A stretch of DNA of 59,748 nucleotides from an uncultured Novosphingobium sp. Its GTDB lineage: Bacteria > Pseudomonadota > Alphaproteobacteria > Sphingomonadales > Sphingomonadaceae. This document shows, piece by piece, positions 17,284 through 26,375 of this stretch. The stretch's first letter is position 1, and every line of letters starts with the position of its first letter. The stretch covers positions 1-59,748 of the forward strand of contig CALKVF010000091.1 of NCBI GenBank assembly GCA_937996535.1, read 5' to 3'. The translations under genes were made by a program, and so were the position numbers. The notes under the pieces were generated by a model that was not told the DNA's origin, did not search any database, and saw only the letters and a list, made by a program, of their open reading frames with translations.

Positions 17284-18054
17284 ATGGCAGTCATGCGCTT
17301 AACCCAGCAACCGGGCACCAATCGCGGCGCGACTGCCGCGTCGGTGATGCTTGCCGGGGCAGTGAGCATGTTGGCGCTGCCGAGCGCGGTGCTGGCCTTT
17401 GCCAGCCGGTTCGATGCCCCGGCCGTGGCCAGCGGCAGCGATGGGCCCGCCGCCAGCTTCATGCCCGCCAATGTCGATCCGCGCCTCGCACGGTCGATCA
17501 CGGTGCGCGCGCTGTCCAAGGGGCGGACGTTCCGGTTTACCCCGGCGGCAACCGCCAGCCGGATGGACCGTTCGCTGACCGTGGCGGTGCGGCTTGATGC
17601 CAATTCGACCCGGACCCTGTCGGCCCGCGGCAAGGGCGGCGAAATCGCCGGTTCTTCGGCGCTGCGGATCGCGCCCACGGCCTATAGCCTCGGGGCAACG
17701 CGCGGCTATCGCAGCTTTGCCCAGAACGGCGGCGGCAGCACCGGGCCGGACATCCGCCGGATCGAAATGCCCGATCTGGCCAGCTATCGCCCGCGCGGCA
17801 GCACTGCGCCGGCCGATCCTTCGCGCTTTGCCCCGCGCATCGCGCTGGATGAGCGTGAAAAGTCGGGCCGCTCGCCCCGCACCTTCGAGCAGAGCGACCA
17901 GACGGTCGATCTGGGCGGCTCCTACCGCGTGACCGGCAATCTCAACGTCACCGCCGGGGTGCGCTATTCCTCCGATCGTGACCGGCTGGTGCCGCTGACC
18001 GATGGCCGGCAGGACAGCCAGGCGGTCTATCTCGGAACCCAGTTCCGCTTCTGA
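17284..18054 (+). CDS. Conserved hypothetical exported protein, barrel-like C-terminus
   Basis: A 256-aa protein starting MAVMRLTQQPG, with a hydrophobic export segment (AASVMLAGAVSMLALPSAVLAFA). The last ~45 residues read as amphipathic strands (SYRVTGNLNVTAGVRYSS) and finish AVYLGTQFRF. A terminal Phe preceded by alternating residues is the signal used by outer-membrane proteins. I do not recognise a named family. ATG 17284 is preferred over upstream TTG 17215. It may be a small outer-membrane protein; the role is unknown. Confidence 0.7.
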   Translation: MAVMRLTQQPGTNRGATAASVMLAGAVSMLALPSAVLAFASRFDAPAVASGSDGPAASFMPANVDPRLARSITVRALSKGRTFRFTPAATASRMDRSLTVAVRLDANSTRTLSARGKGGEIAGSSALRIAPTAYSLGATRGYRSFAQNGGGSTGPDIRRIEMPDLASYRPRGSTAPADPSRFAPRIALDEREKSGRSPRTFEQSDQTVDLGGSYRVTGNLNVTAGVRYSSDRDRLVPLTDGRQDSQAVYLGTQFRF

Positions 18055-18152
18055 CGTTTCCTTAGCGCCATTACGTATGCAGGCGGCTTGTCGGCGGCCT
18101 GCGTGCTGCGTAGCATGACCTTACGGAATCAACGGCTCGGGAAGGACAGACG

Positions 18153-18875
18153 ATGGCGCGCGTGGCGATTGTGACGGGGGGAACCCGGGGTATCGGCGAA
18201 GCGATCAGTCTGGCGCTGCAGGCCCAGGGCCACACCGTCGTCGCCAACTATGCCGGCAACGAGGAAAAGGCCAAGGCCTTCACCGCGCGCACCGGGATCC
18301 CGGCCTATCGCTGGGACGTGGGCGATCACGAAGCCTGCCTTGCCGGCTGCGCTCAGGTTGCGGCCGATCACGGTCCGATCGACATCGTCGTCAACAATGC
18401 CGGGGTGACCCGCGATGGCGTGCTCCACAAGATGAGCTTTGATGACTGGAACGAGGTCATGCGGATCAATCTGGGCGGCTGCTTCAACATGGCCAAGGCC
18501 ACCTTCCCCGGGATGCGCGAGCGCGGCTGGGGCCGGATCGTCAACATCGGCTCGATCAACGGGCAGGCCGGGCAATATGGCCAGGTCAACTATGCCGCCG
18601 CCAAGAGCGGGATCCACGGCTTCACCAAGGCGCTGGCGCAGGAAGGCGCCAAGGCCGGGGTCACGGTCAACGCGATCGCACCGGGCTATATCGATACCGA
18701 CATGGTTGCTGCCGTGCCCGCGCCGGTGCTCGAAAAGATCGTCGCCAAGATCCCGGTCGGCCGGCTCGGCCATGCCGAGGAAATCGCGCGCGGCGTGGCC
18801 TTCCTCACCAGCGAGGATGGCGGTTTCGTCACCGGCTCGACCATGAGCATCAACGGCGGCCAGCACATGTATTGA
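18153..18875 (+). CDS. phbB: Acetoacetyl-CoA reductase
   Basis: A 240-aa short-chain dehydrogenase with VTGGTRGIGEAI cofactor motif (8-19), NNAGVTRD, catalytic Ser in NIGSING and YxxxK in YAAAKSG. The spacing and the phrases MSFDDWNEVMRINLGGCFN, QYGQVNY and SINGGQHMY are typical of PhbB/PhaB. These enzymes reduce acetoacetyl-CoA with NADPH to (R)-3-hydroxybutyryl-CoA for polyhydroxyalkanoate synthesis. No phaA or phaC is adjacent. Confidence 0.9.
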   Translation: MARVAIVTGGTRGIGEAISLALQAQGHTVVANYAGNEEKAKAFTARTGIPAYRWDVGDHEACLAGCAQVAADHGPIDIVVNNAGVTRDGVLHKMSFDDWNEVMRINLGGCFNMAKATFPGMRERGWGRIVNIGSINGQAGQYGQVNYAAAKSGIHGFTKALAQEGAKAGVTVNAIAPGYIDTDMVAAVPAPVLEKIVAKIPVGRLGHAEEIARGVAFLTSEDGGFVTGSTMSINGGQHMY

Positions 18876-18928
18876 TCTGGCGGGGTAGCTTTGCCCTTGG
18901 CGCGACAACGCGCTAGGCAGGGCGGGTA

Positions 18929-19180
18929 ATGACCACGCCCTATCACCCCCCGGTCAAACGTTCGGTCGAAATCGCCGGGCACAAGACCTCGATCAGCCTC
19001 GAGCCGGTGTTCTGGGATATGCTGCGCCGTGCCGCCGAGGCCGAGGCGCTGCCGATCAACGCGCTGGTCGCGCGGATCGATGGTGAACGCATCAAGGCGC
19101 CCACCCCGCCGGGGCTGGCGGGGGCGATCCGGATTTGGCTGGTAGGCTGGCTCGCGGCGCGGGCCGGGCCGGCGGATTAA
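18929..19180 (+). CDS. Ribbon-helix-helix domain protein (RHH_4 type)
   Basis: An 83-aa protein: KRSVEIAGHKTSISLEPVFWDMLRRAA (10-36) fits the RHH_4 pattern (a beta strand then two helices) of small DNA-binding proteins common in Alphaproteobacteria. The target is unknown. Its stop codon overlaps the end of the convergent murA gene by 4 bp. Confidence 0.8.
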   Translation: MTTPYHPPVKRSVEIAGHKTSISLEPVFWDMLRRAAEAEALPINALVARIDGERIKAPTPPGLAGAIRIWLVGWLAARAGPAD

Positions 19181-20475
19181 TCCCCGCCGACGCGCTCGAT
19201 CTGGGCGCCGACCAGCGCCAGCTTTTCCTCAAGCCGTTCGTACCCGCGATCGAGGTGATACAGGCGGTGGACCTGGGTTTCGCCCTCGGCGGCAAGCCCG
19301 GCGATCACCAGGCTCATCGAGGCGCGCAGGTCGGTGGCCATCACTTCGGCGCCGGTCAGCTTGTCGACCCCATGGACCACGGCGGTGCGGCCCTTGGTTT
19401 CGATGTGCGCGCCCATGCGGTTGAGTTCGGGCACGTGCATGTAGCGGTTTTCGAAGATCGTCTCGGTCAGCACCGAGGAGCCCTTGGCGAGGCACAGCAT
19501 CGCCATCAACTGGGCCTGCATGTCGGTGGCGAAGCCCGGATAGGGCGCTGTCGACAGGGTCACTGGCTTCAGCGGACCATCGGCGGCGACATAGAGCCCG
19601 CTGACCCCGTTGGCATCGGTGCGCGGTTCGCAGAACACGCCGGCATCGCGCAGCGCCTGGACGGTGGCGTCCATTTCCTCGACCACGGCGTGCTTGAGGA
19701 ACACGTCGCCCCCGGTGATCGCAGCGGCGCAGGCATAGGAGCCGGCCTCGATCCGGTCGGACATCACGCGGTAGGTCGCGCCGTGGAGGCGATTGACCCC
19801 GTGGATGGTGATGTCGGAGGTGCCGATGCCTTCGATCTGCGCGCCCATCGCCACCAGCAGGCGGCACAGGTCAACGATTTCGGGTTCGCGCGCGGCGTTG
19901 TGCAGCACCGACTTGCCCTTGCACAGCACGGCGGCCATCAGCGCGTTCTCGGTCGCGCCGACCGAGACCACCGGGAAGGAATAGCGCCCGCCGGGCAGGC
20001 CGCCATCGGGCGCAATCGCGCGGACATAGCCGGCGGCCAGCTCGATCGTTGCGCCGAGCGCTTCGAGTGCCTTCAGGTGCAGGTCGATCGGGCGGTTGCC
20101 GATCGCGCAGCCGCCGGGCAGCGAAACGGTGGCTTCGCCCATGCGGGCCAGCATCGGGCCAAGCACGAGGATCGAGGCGCGCATCTTGCGCACCAGTTCA
20201 TAGGGCGCGACCGAGCTGGTGATGCGCGGGGCTTCCAGCGTCATCACCCGGCCGAAATCTTCGGGCCGGCTGCCGGCGATCGTGGTCGAAATGCCGAACT
20301 GGTTCATCAGGTGCTGGAACCCGTCGATGTCCGCCAGCCGCGGCAGGTTGCGCAGGGTCAGCGGTTCGTCGGTCAAGAGCGCGCAAGGCAGCAGGGTCAG
20401 CGCGGCGTTCTTCGCGCCGGAAATCGGAATGGTGCCGGAAAGGCGCTTGCCGCCCTCGATGATGATCTTGTCCAT
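19177..20475 (-). CDS. murA: UDP-N-acetylglucosamine 1-carboxyvinyltransferase
   Basis: A 432-aa enzyme of normal length opening MDKIIIEGGKRLSGTIPISGAKNAAL, with the catalytic cysteine in PGGCAIGNRPIDLH, the loop alkylated by fosfomycin in E. coli MurA. It transfers enolpyruvate from PEP to UDP-GlcNAc in the first committed step of peptidoglycan synthesis in the cytoplasm. The Cys form (not Asp) predicts fosfomycin-sensitive chemistry. Transcribed alone on the minus strand. Confidence 0.97.
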   Translation of the reverse strand: MDKIIIEGGKRLSGTIPISGAKNAALTLLPCALLTDEPLTLRNLPRLADIDGFQHLMNQFGISTTIAGSRPEDFGRVMTLEAPRITSSVAPYELVRKMRASILVLGPMLARMGEATVSLPGGCAIGNRPIDLHLKALEALGATIELAAGYVRAIAPDGGLPGGRYSFPVVSVGATENALMAAVLCKGKSVLHNAAREPEIVDLCRLLVAMGAQIEGIGTSDITIHGVNRLHGATYRVMSDRIEAGSYACAAAITGGDVFLKHAVVEEMDATVQALRDAGVFCEPRTDANGVSGLYVAADGPLKPVTLSTAPYPGFATDMQAQLMAMLCLAKGSSVLTETIFENRYMHVPELNRMGAHIETKGRTAVVHGVDKLTGAEVMATDLRASMSLVIAGLAAEGETQVHRLYHLDRGYERLEEKLALVGAQIERVGGD

Positions 20476-20600
20476 GTTCGCGGTTTAGCCGGATTTTGGG
20501 CGGCGGCAAGACTTGCGGATTGCTATGCACAGCGCCGGTTGCGCGGTGGCGGTGAAACCGCTTTAACGCGCCTGCAACACGAATGGGTCATTACGAAGAC

Positions 20601-21497
20601 ATGAGCACTGCATCCGCGCGCAAACCGATCCGCAAGGCCGTCTTCCCGGTGGCGGGGCTTGGCACCCGCTTCCTGCCCGCGACCAAGGCGATCCCCAAGG
20701 AAATGCTGCCGATCATCGATCGCCCGCTGATCCAGTATGCGGTGGACGAAGCGCGCGAGGCGGGGATCGAGCAGCTGATCTTCGTGACCGGCCGCGGCAA
20801 GACCGCGATTGTCGAGCATTTCGACATGGCCTTCGAACTTGAAACCACGATGAAGGACCGCGCCAAGACGCTTGAAGTGTTGGAGCCGACCCGGATCCAG
20901 CCGGGCAACCTCGTCACCGTGCGCCAGCAGGTGCCGCTGGGGCTGGGCCACGCGATCTGGTGTGCGCGGGCAATCGTCGGCGATGAACCCTTCGCGATCT
21001 TCCTGCCCGATGAACTGATGATCGGCAGCCCGGGCTGCATGAAGCAGATGGTCGATGCCTATAACGAAGTTGGCGGCAACCTGATCTCGGTGCTCGAAGT
21101 GCCCGATGACGAAGTGTCGAGCTATGGCGTGGTCGCGCCGGGCGCGCGGGGCAAGGGCGCGAGCGGCGCGCTGACCGAAGTGACCGGGCTGGTCGAAAAG
21201 CCGCGCCGCGAGGAGGCGCCCTCGAACCTCATCATCTCGGGCCGCTATATCCTCCAGCCTGAAGTGATGCGGGTGCTCGAAGGTCAGGAAAAGGGTGCCG
21301 GCGGCGAAATCCAGCTGACCGACGCGATGGCGCAGATGATCGGCCAACAGCCGTTCCATGCGGTGACCTTTGGCGGCAAGCGCTATGACTGCGGCTCGAA
21401 GACCGGCTTCGTCGAAGCGACGCTGGCAATCGCGCTCCAGCGCGAGGACATGGCCGACGAAGTGCGCGCGATCGCCCGCCGCTTGCTGGGCGACTGA
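20601..21497 (+). CDS. galU: UTP-glucose-1-phosphate uridylyltransferase
   Basis: A 298-aa nucleotidyltransferase. KAVFPVAGLGTRFLPATKAIPKEMLPIIDRP (12-42) is the GalU signature, followed by FVTGRGKTAIVEHFD, the nucleotide region LPDELM and VEKP. It makes UDP-glucose for surface polysaccharide. I chose ATG 20601 (MSTASARK); ATG 20583 is also in frame. It is divergent from murA. Confidence 0.95.
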   Translation: MSTASARKPIRKAVFPVAGLGTRFLPATKAIPKEMLPIIDRPLIQYAVDEAREAGIEQLIFVTGRGKTAIVEHFDMAFELETTMKDRAKTLEVLEPTRIQPGNLVTVRQQVPLGLGHAIWCARAIVGDEPFAIFLPDELMIGSPGCMKQMVDAYNEVGGNLISVLEVPDDEVSSYGVVAPGARGKGASGALTEVTGLVEKPRREEAPSNLIISGRYILQPEVMRVLEGQEKGAGGEIQLTDAMAQMIGQQPFHAVTFGGKRYDCGSKTGFVEATLAIALQREDMADEVRAIARRLLGD

Positions 21498-21583
21498 GAC
21501 AGCGCCCCCGTCCTTCCTCTTGCCCTTGCCCGCGCGCTGCATAGAGTGTGTGCAAAGCAATGGAGAGGGAAGGGGAAGGGCCA

Positions 21584-22369
21584 ATGGCCGCGCTTGACTA
21601 CGCAGTTTCGGATCACATCGCGACGATCACGCTCAATCGGCCCGAGCGGATGAACACCATCTCGCGCGAGATGCTCGATGAACTGACCCAGACGCTCGTT
21701 CGCGCCAATCACGACAAGGACGTGCGGGTGATCGTGCTGACCGGCACGGGGCGCGCCTTTTGCGCGGGGCTCGATCTCAACGAGGCATCGAGCGGCGAGG
21801 GGATCGGCGGGCAGAGCAGCTTTGCCGACACGCTCGACCTGCGCAACACCCCGCCCACGGTGCTGTTCGAAATCGACAAGCCGGTGATCTGCGCGCTCAA
21901 CGGCTCGGCCGCGGGCTATGGCATGGATCTCGCGCTGGGCTGCGACATCCGGATCATGGCTGACAATGCCAAGCTGGCCGCCGCTTTCGTCAAGCGCGGG
22001 GTGGTGCCCGAAAGCGGGGGCACTTGGTTTTTGCCGCGGATGGTCGGCTGGGCCAAGGCGAGCGAGATCATCTTCACCGGGCGCACGCTTTCGGCGGCCG
22101 ATTGCCTCGCTGAAGGGCTCGCCAACAAGGTGGTTCCGGCCGATGCCGTTGCCGCCGAGGCGCGCGCGCTGGCGCTTGAAATCGCGGCCAATGCGCCGAT
22201 GGCGGTGCGCGCCTCCAAGCGGATGATGCGGATGGGGCTGGACGAGCCATTCCCGACCCACGTCCAGCACGTTTACCTGCAATTGCTGCCGCTGTTCGCC
22301 AGCGCAGACTTCAAGGAAGGTGTGACCTCGTTCCTCGAAAAGCGCCCGGCGCGCTTCACGGGGAAGTAA
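21584..22369 (+). CDS. Enoyl-CoA hydratase/isomerase family protein
   Basis: A 261-aa crotonase-fold protein. The oxyanion-hole strand FCAGLDLNEA (~60-69) and ALNGSAAGYGMDLALGCDIRIM (~104-125) are present, with a catalytic acidic region GVVPESGGTWFLPR (Glu of PESGG). It hydrates or isomerises enoyl-CoA thioesters. ATG 21584 (MAALDYAV) follows a purine-rich GGAAGGGGAAGGG; the longer frame to 21548 is unlikely. It converges on the P450 gene with a strong hairpin between. Confidence 0.9.
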   Translation: MAALDYAVSDHIATITLNRPERMNTISREMLDELTQTLVRANHDKDVRVIVLTGTGRAFCAGLDLNEASSGEGIGGQSSFADTLDLRNTPPTVLFEIDKPVICALNGSAAGYGMDLALGCDIRIMADNAKLAAAFVKRGVVPESGGTWFLPRMVGWAKASEIIFTGRTLSAADCLAEGLANKVVPADAVAAEARALALEIAANAPMAVRASKRMMRMGLDEPFPTHVQHVYLQLLPLFASADFKEGVTSFLEKRPARFTGK

Positions 22370-22392
22370 CCCGCCAGGTTAGGAGCCGGTGG

Positions 22393-22414
22393 CGGGAGGG
22401 GGCCGCCCCTCCCG
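22393..22414. terminator. Bidirectional hairpin between hydratase and P450 genes
   Basis: CGGGAGGGG (22393-22401) and CCCCTCCCG (22406-22414) form a perfect 9-bp stem with a 4-nt loop in the 52-bp gap between convergent stop codons. There is no T run, but the position and GC-rich stem fit a shared terminator. Confidence 0.55.
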
Positions 22415-22421
22415 GCCCGGT

Positions 22422-23726
22422 TCAGCGGCTGGCGGTAAAGCGCAGCGGCAGCGTTTTCAGCCCGCCGACAAAGGTGCTTTTCGCGCGGCGCGGCTCGCCT
22501 GCTAGTTCGACGCTGTCGATCCGGTCGAGCAGTTCCTCGAACAGGATGCGCATTTCCAGCCGCGCGAGGTGCAGCCCCAGGCACTGGTGCGCGCCCGCGC
22601 CGAAGGCCAGGTGGCGGTTGGCCGCGCGCGCGGCATCGAACGTGCGCGGATCTTCGAACTGCGCGGGATCGTGATTGGCGGCGACATAGTTGAGCATCAG
22701 CCACTCGCCCGCCGGAATCTGAACCCCGCCGATTTCGACATCGACCGCGTTGCTGCGCATGAAGTGCTGCACCGGGCTGGTCCAGCGGATCGCTTCCTCG
22801 ACGATCCCGGGCAGCAGGCTGCGATCGGCCTTGACCCGCGCGAACTGTGCGGGATCGCGGGCGAGCGCCAGCATGGCCCCGGCGGTTGAGGCCGAGGTGG
22901 TGTCATGCCCGGCGCTGGCGGTGATGATGTAATAGCCCGCCCGGTCGCGTGCGCTGATCGGCTCGCCATCGATTTCAGCCGTGGCGAGGATCGTGGCGAC
23001 ATCGCCGGTCGGGTTGGCGCGGCGATCGGCCGCGAGCTTTTCGAAATAGGCTTCGAAATCGGCCACCGCGCCGAACACGATCTGGGTGATCTGCTCGGGC
23101 GTCAGTTCGGCCATGCCCGACTTGTTGAGTTCTTCGTCCTGCCCGCCGAACATTTGCTGGGTCAGGAACAGCATCCGCGGTTCGTCTTCCTCGGGAACGC
23201 CCAGGATCTGCATCACCACGTGGAGCGGATAGGGCGAGGCGACTTCTTTGACGAAATCCGCCTCGGGCCCGGCCGCTACCAAGCGGTCGACGGTTTTCTT
23301 CGCCAGCTCACGGATGCTCGCCTCGATCGAGCGCAGGTTCTTGGGCATGAACCATTCCTGCGTCAGCCGGCGCAGCTTGGGATGCTTGGGCGCATCGAGC
23401 ACGACCAGCGAGGACACCAGGTTGGGGCTTTCATCGCCCTGCTGCGCGGTGATCTGGCGGGCCAGCGCCTCGCCGCCCTTGTTGGTGAACACGGTGGCGC
23501 GCGGGGCGTTGAGGAACGTCGCGTTTTCCTTGCTGACGCGCATCACGTCTTCATAGCGGGTCAGCAGGTAGAACGGCTCGTGATCGCCATCGGGCGCCTC
23601 GATCCGCAGGACCGGGGTTTCGGCGCGCAGCTGGTCGAACAGGTCAAGTAGGCCGTCCCATTCGGCATAGGACTTGGGGTCGATGATCGCGCGGGCGACT
23701 TCGGGCGAAGCGATCGGGGCGTTCAT
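22422..23726 (-). CDS. Cytochrome P450
   Basis: A 434-aa soluble bacterial P450. The I-helix oxygen-binding motif is AGHDTTSAS, the K-helix ExxR is in EEAIRW, and the heme-binding loop is FGAGAHQCLG with the thiolate Cys at 382. The domain spans the whole protein; there is no fused reductase, so a separate ferredoxin/reductase is needed and none is nearby. It starts 5 bp after the acyl-CoA synthetase stop, so the pair is an operon. Substrate unknown; family members hydroxylate fatty acids, terpenes or steroids. Confidence 0.93.
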   Translation of the reverse strand: MNAPIASPEVARAIIDPKSYAEWDGLLDLFDQLRAETPVLRIEAPDGDHEPFYLLTRYEDVMRVSKENATFLNAPRATVFTNKGGEALARQITAQQGDESPNLVSSLVVLDAPKHPKLRRLTQEWFMPKNLRSIEASIRELAKKTVDRLVAAGPEADFVKEVASPYPLHVVMQILGVPEEDEPRMLFLTQQMFGGQDEELNKSGMAELTPEQITQIVFGAVADFEAYFEKLAADRRANPTGDVATILATAEIDGEPISARDRAGYYIITASAGHDTTSASTAGAMLALARDPAQFARVKADRSLLPGIVEEAIRWTSPVQHFMRSNAVDVEIGGVQIPAGEWLMLNYVAANHDPAQFEDPRTFDAARAANRHLAFGAGAHQCLGLHLARLEMRILFEELLDRIDSVELAGEPRRAKSTFVGGLKTLPLRFTASR

Positions 23727-23731
23727 CGCGC

Positions 23732-25282
23732 TTACCCCTGGGCCTGGGCGGCTTCGTAGGCCGCCTTGTATTCATCGCGCAGCAGCCGCTTGTAGAGCTT
23801 GCCGGTCTGTTCGCGGGGCAGGGCCTCGCGGAAGTCGATCTGGCGCGGCATCTTCACTCCCGACAGCTGCGGGCGCAGATAGGCGGTCAGCTCGTCGGCC
23901 AGCGCCGGGCCGGCATCGGCCATGTTGGCCGGCTGGACCACGGCGACCACGCGTTCGCCAAAATCGGGATCGGGCGCGCCGATCACCGCGGCATCGGCCA
24001 CCTTGGGGTGCAGCACCAGCAGGTTCTCGATTTCCTGCGGGTAGATGTTGACCCCGCCCGAGATGATCATGAAGCTCTTGCGGTCGGTCAGGAAGACATA
24101 GCCGTCCTCGTCCTCGATCCCGACATCGCCAAGGCTCGACCAGCCGTGCTTGTTGCGGCTTTCGGCGGTCTTGGCCGGGTCGTTGTGGTATTCGAACGGC
24201 ACGGTGTCCTCGGCCGGTTCGAAGAAGATCTGGCCTTCGGTGCCGCGCGGCACTTCATCGCCGTTTTCATCGCAGACCCGGACCGTGCCGGTCAGCGCGC
24301 GCCCGACCGAGCCGGGGCGCTGGAGCCATTCGGGGCTGGTGATGAAGGTGAAGCCGTTGCCTTCGGTGCCGGCGTAATATTCGTAGAGCACTGGGCCCCA
24401 CCATTCGATCATCGCGTGCTTGACCGGGACCGGGCAGGGCGCGGCGGCATGGATCGCGCACTTGAGGCTGGAGACATCATACTTGGTGCGCACGGCTTCA
24501 TCGAGCTTGAGCATCCGCACGAAGTGGGTGGGCACCCACTGGCTGTCGGTGACCTTGTGGGTTTCGATCAGCTGGAGCGCGTGTTCGGGATCGAACTTTT
24601 CCATCACCACCACGGTCCCGCCCAGCTTGTGGACCGACATGCACCAGCGCAGCGGCGCGGCGTGGTAGAGCGGCGCGGGCGAGAGATAGACCGCATCGCC
24701 CTGGATCCCGAACGCCTGATTAGCGAGGCCGACCAGCGCGTTCATCTGGGCAATGTCGGGATCGACCGGGAGCGGGATCTTGACGCCCTTGGGCTTGCCG
24801 GTGGTGCCCGAGGAATAGAGCATGTCGACCCCTGCGCGCTCGTCGGCGATCGGGGTGTCGGGCTGCTGGGCGATGGCGGCTTCGGCGCTGAGCGCGCCCG
24901 GCGTGTCGAAGCGCAGCTGGGCAACCTTGGGCGAGAGCGCGGCCACTTCATCGAGCGTCGCGGCGAGATAGGCCGAGCCCAGCAGCAGCTTGGCGCCGCT
25001 GTCTTCGAGGATATAGGCGATTTCCGGGGCGGTCAGGCGGCTGGAGATGCAGACATAGTGCACGCCCGCGCGCTGGGCGCCCCAGGCCACGCCGAAATAC
25101 CACGGGTGGTTTTCCATGCAGATCGCGATCGTTTCGCCAATCGCGATCCCGCGCGAGCGGATCAGCTGGGCGACCTGGTTCGAGCGCTTGTCGAGTTCGC
25201 CGTAGGTGATGGTTTCGCCGCTGGCCGCCATGATGATCGCGGGCTTGCCGGGATTGGTCCGGGCATGGACTGAAGGGTGCAT
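23732..25282 (-). CDS. AMP-dependent acyl-CoA synthetase
   Basis: A 516-aa ANL-superfamily enzyme with phosphate loop YSSGTTGKPKG (~160-170), YYAGTEGNGF (A5), STOP-type GDVGIEDEDGYVFLTDRKSFMIISGG hinge region and C-terminal LPREQTGKLYKR with the catalytic Lys. It activates a carboxylic acid to its CoA thioester via the acyl-adenylate. ATG 25282 (MHPSVHARTN) is preceded by GGAGAGAG. It is first in an operon with the P450 and has a palindromic operator upstream, suggesting TetR-type control. Confidence 0.92.
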   Translation of the reverse strand: MHPSVHARTNPGKPAIIMAASGETITYGELDKRSNQVAQLIRSRGIAIGETIAICMENHPWYFGVAWGAQRAGVHYVCISSRLTAPEIAYILEDSGAKLLLGSAYLAATLDEVAALSPKVAQLRFDTPGALSAEAAIAQQPDTPIADERAGVDMLYSSGTTGKPKGVKIPLPVDPDIAQMNALVGLANQAFGIQGDAVYLSPAPLYHAAPLRWCMSVHKLGGTVVVMEKFDPEHALQLIETHKVTDSQWVPTHFVRMLKLDEAVRTKYDVSSLKCAIHAAAPCPVPVKHAMIEWWGPVLYEYYAGTEGNGFTFITSPEWLQRPGSVGRALTGTVRVCDENGDEVPRGTEGQIFFEPAEDTVPFEYHNDPAKTAESRNKHGWSSLGDVGIEDEDGYVFLTDRKSFMIISGGVNIYPQEIENLLVLHPKVADAAVIGAPDPDFGERVVAVVQPANMADAGPALADELTAYLRPQLSGVKMPRQIDFREALPREQTGKLYKRLLRDEYKAAYEAAQAQG

Positions 25283-25326
25283 CGAATCTCTCTCCAACGC
25301 GGCCGTTTGGCCTGCTTGGAGATGTG

Positions 25327-25344
25327 TTTAACCGAACGATTAAA
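25327..25344 (-). promoter_or_regulatory. Palindromic operator upstream of acyl-CoA synthetase-P450 operon
   Basis: TTTAACCGAACGATTAAA is an inverted repeat (TTTAACCG / CGATTAAA, 7 of 8 pairs) centred about 53 bp before the start codon at 25282. Such TTTAAnCGttCGnTTAAA sites are typical of TetR-family regulators. No regulator gene lies next to it, so the binder would act in trans. Confidence 0.5.
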
Positions 25345-25414
25345 TGCCCGCAAAGGAAAAGCGGCACGGCGCAGGGGGGTGATGCAAAAAAGGCGCGCGG
25401 TAAAAGGAGAGGGC

Positions 25415-25453
25415 CAAAAAGAAGCGGGCGATGGCCCTGCCACCGCCCGCTTC
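25415..25453 (-). terminator. Rho-independent terminator of the M23 peptidase gene
   Basis: GAAGCGGGC (25421-25429) pairs with GCCCGCTTC (25445-25453), with an inner TGGC/GCCA helix. On the minus strand it is followed by TTCTTTTT. It lies about 70 bp after the stop of the M23 gene. Confidence 0.75.
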
Positions 25454-25520
25454 CCAGCATCCTCTCGAAGCTGTTGTCTGACCCGGATCTACTGCCCGGT
25501 GTCAGCAATCCGTCAAAGTC

Positions 25521-26345
25521 TTAGAATTCGTCGTCGCCGTCGCCCATCGCCTGGACGCTGCCAGCAGCGGCCTTGGCGGTGCCGATGCCCTGCAGATAGG
25601 GGATCGGATTGACCGAAGCGCCGGCAATGCGGACTTCATAATGGAGGTGCGGGCCCGTCGAGCGACCGGTGGTGCCGACGTAGCCGATCACGTCGCCCTT
25701 GTGGACCGTCTGGCCGGCGGCAACGTTGAGGCGCGAAAGGTGGCCATAGCGGGTCTGGATGTCAGCGCCGTGCTCGATGCTGATGTAGAGGCCGTAGCTC
25801 GAAAACCAGTCGGCGCGGCTGATCATGCCGTCGGCCGTGGCATAGACCGGGGTGCCGGTCGGTTCGGCAAGGTCCACGCCCTTGTGCTGGCGGCGGCCGC
25901 CGAGCACGGGGTGAACGCGCATGCCATAGCCGCTGGTCAGCGCAGCGCCTTCAACCGGCATGCGCGAGGGAACCGAAACGGTGGTGGGGCGCATGGTCGC
26001 GGCGGTCGGCACCATGCCGAGCGTGCCAGCGGCCGAAGTGCTGGTCGAGGACGTGGTCCAGCCAGCGAACAGGCTGCGGAACTGATCGTCCCCGCCCTGT
26101 GCCGACTTGGCGGCCTGCGCGGCGCGCAGCGGCGCGGTCACGTCGGCGTTGGCGGCACTGTTGGCCAGTGCGGGCTGGGTGATAGCCATGGCGGCGAAAG
26201 CGGCGATAGCGCCGACAACCGTCTTCACCTTGGCAAGAAACTCAATCGCGACCACTTGGGCATTACCTTGTTTTGCGACCCTTGGAACGAACCCGAAAGC
26301 GCGATCCTGGACATTGTGCGAAGTGGACGAAGGAACCCCGGCCAT
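25521..26345 (-). CDS. M23 family metallopeptidase (peptidoglycan endopeptidase-like)
   Basis: A 274-aa protein with an N-terminal membrane/signal segment (VKTVVGAIAAFAAMAITQPALA, ~40-61), a low-complexity Ser/Thr/Ala linker, and a LytM-type domain at ~130-250. Zn ligands are visible as HKGVDLA (HxxxD) and HLHYE (HxH). Enzymes of this family cut peptide cross-links of the cell wall, or act as divisome activators when degenerate; here the ligands are intact. It has its own terminator and appears monocistronic. Confidence 0.9.
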   Translation of the reverse strand: MAGVPSSTSHNVQDRAFGFVPRVAKQGNAQVVAIEFLAKVKTVVGAIAAFAAMAITQPALANSAANADVTAPLRAAQAAKSAQGGDDQFRSLFAGWTTSSTSTSAAGTLGMVPTAATMRPTTVSVPSRMPVEGAALTSGYGMRVHPVLGGRRQHKGVDLAEPTGTPVYATADGMISRADWFSSYGLYISIEHGADIQTRYGHLSRLNVAAGQTVHKGDVIGYVGTTGRSTGPHLHYEVRIAGASVNPIPYLQGIGTAKAAAGSVQAMGDGDDEF

Positions 26346-26375
26346 TTCGTGAGCGGGGCTTAACCGCGGCTCTGG

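Noticed and set aside
18085..18110. GC-rich inverted repeat (GCAGGC...GCCTGC) between 17284-18054 gene and phbB
   Set aside because: Short, no T run and no conserved position; too weak to call a terminator or operator in such GC-rich DNA.
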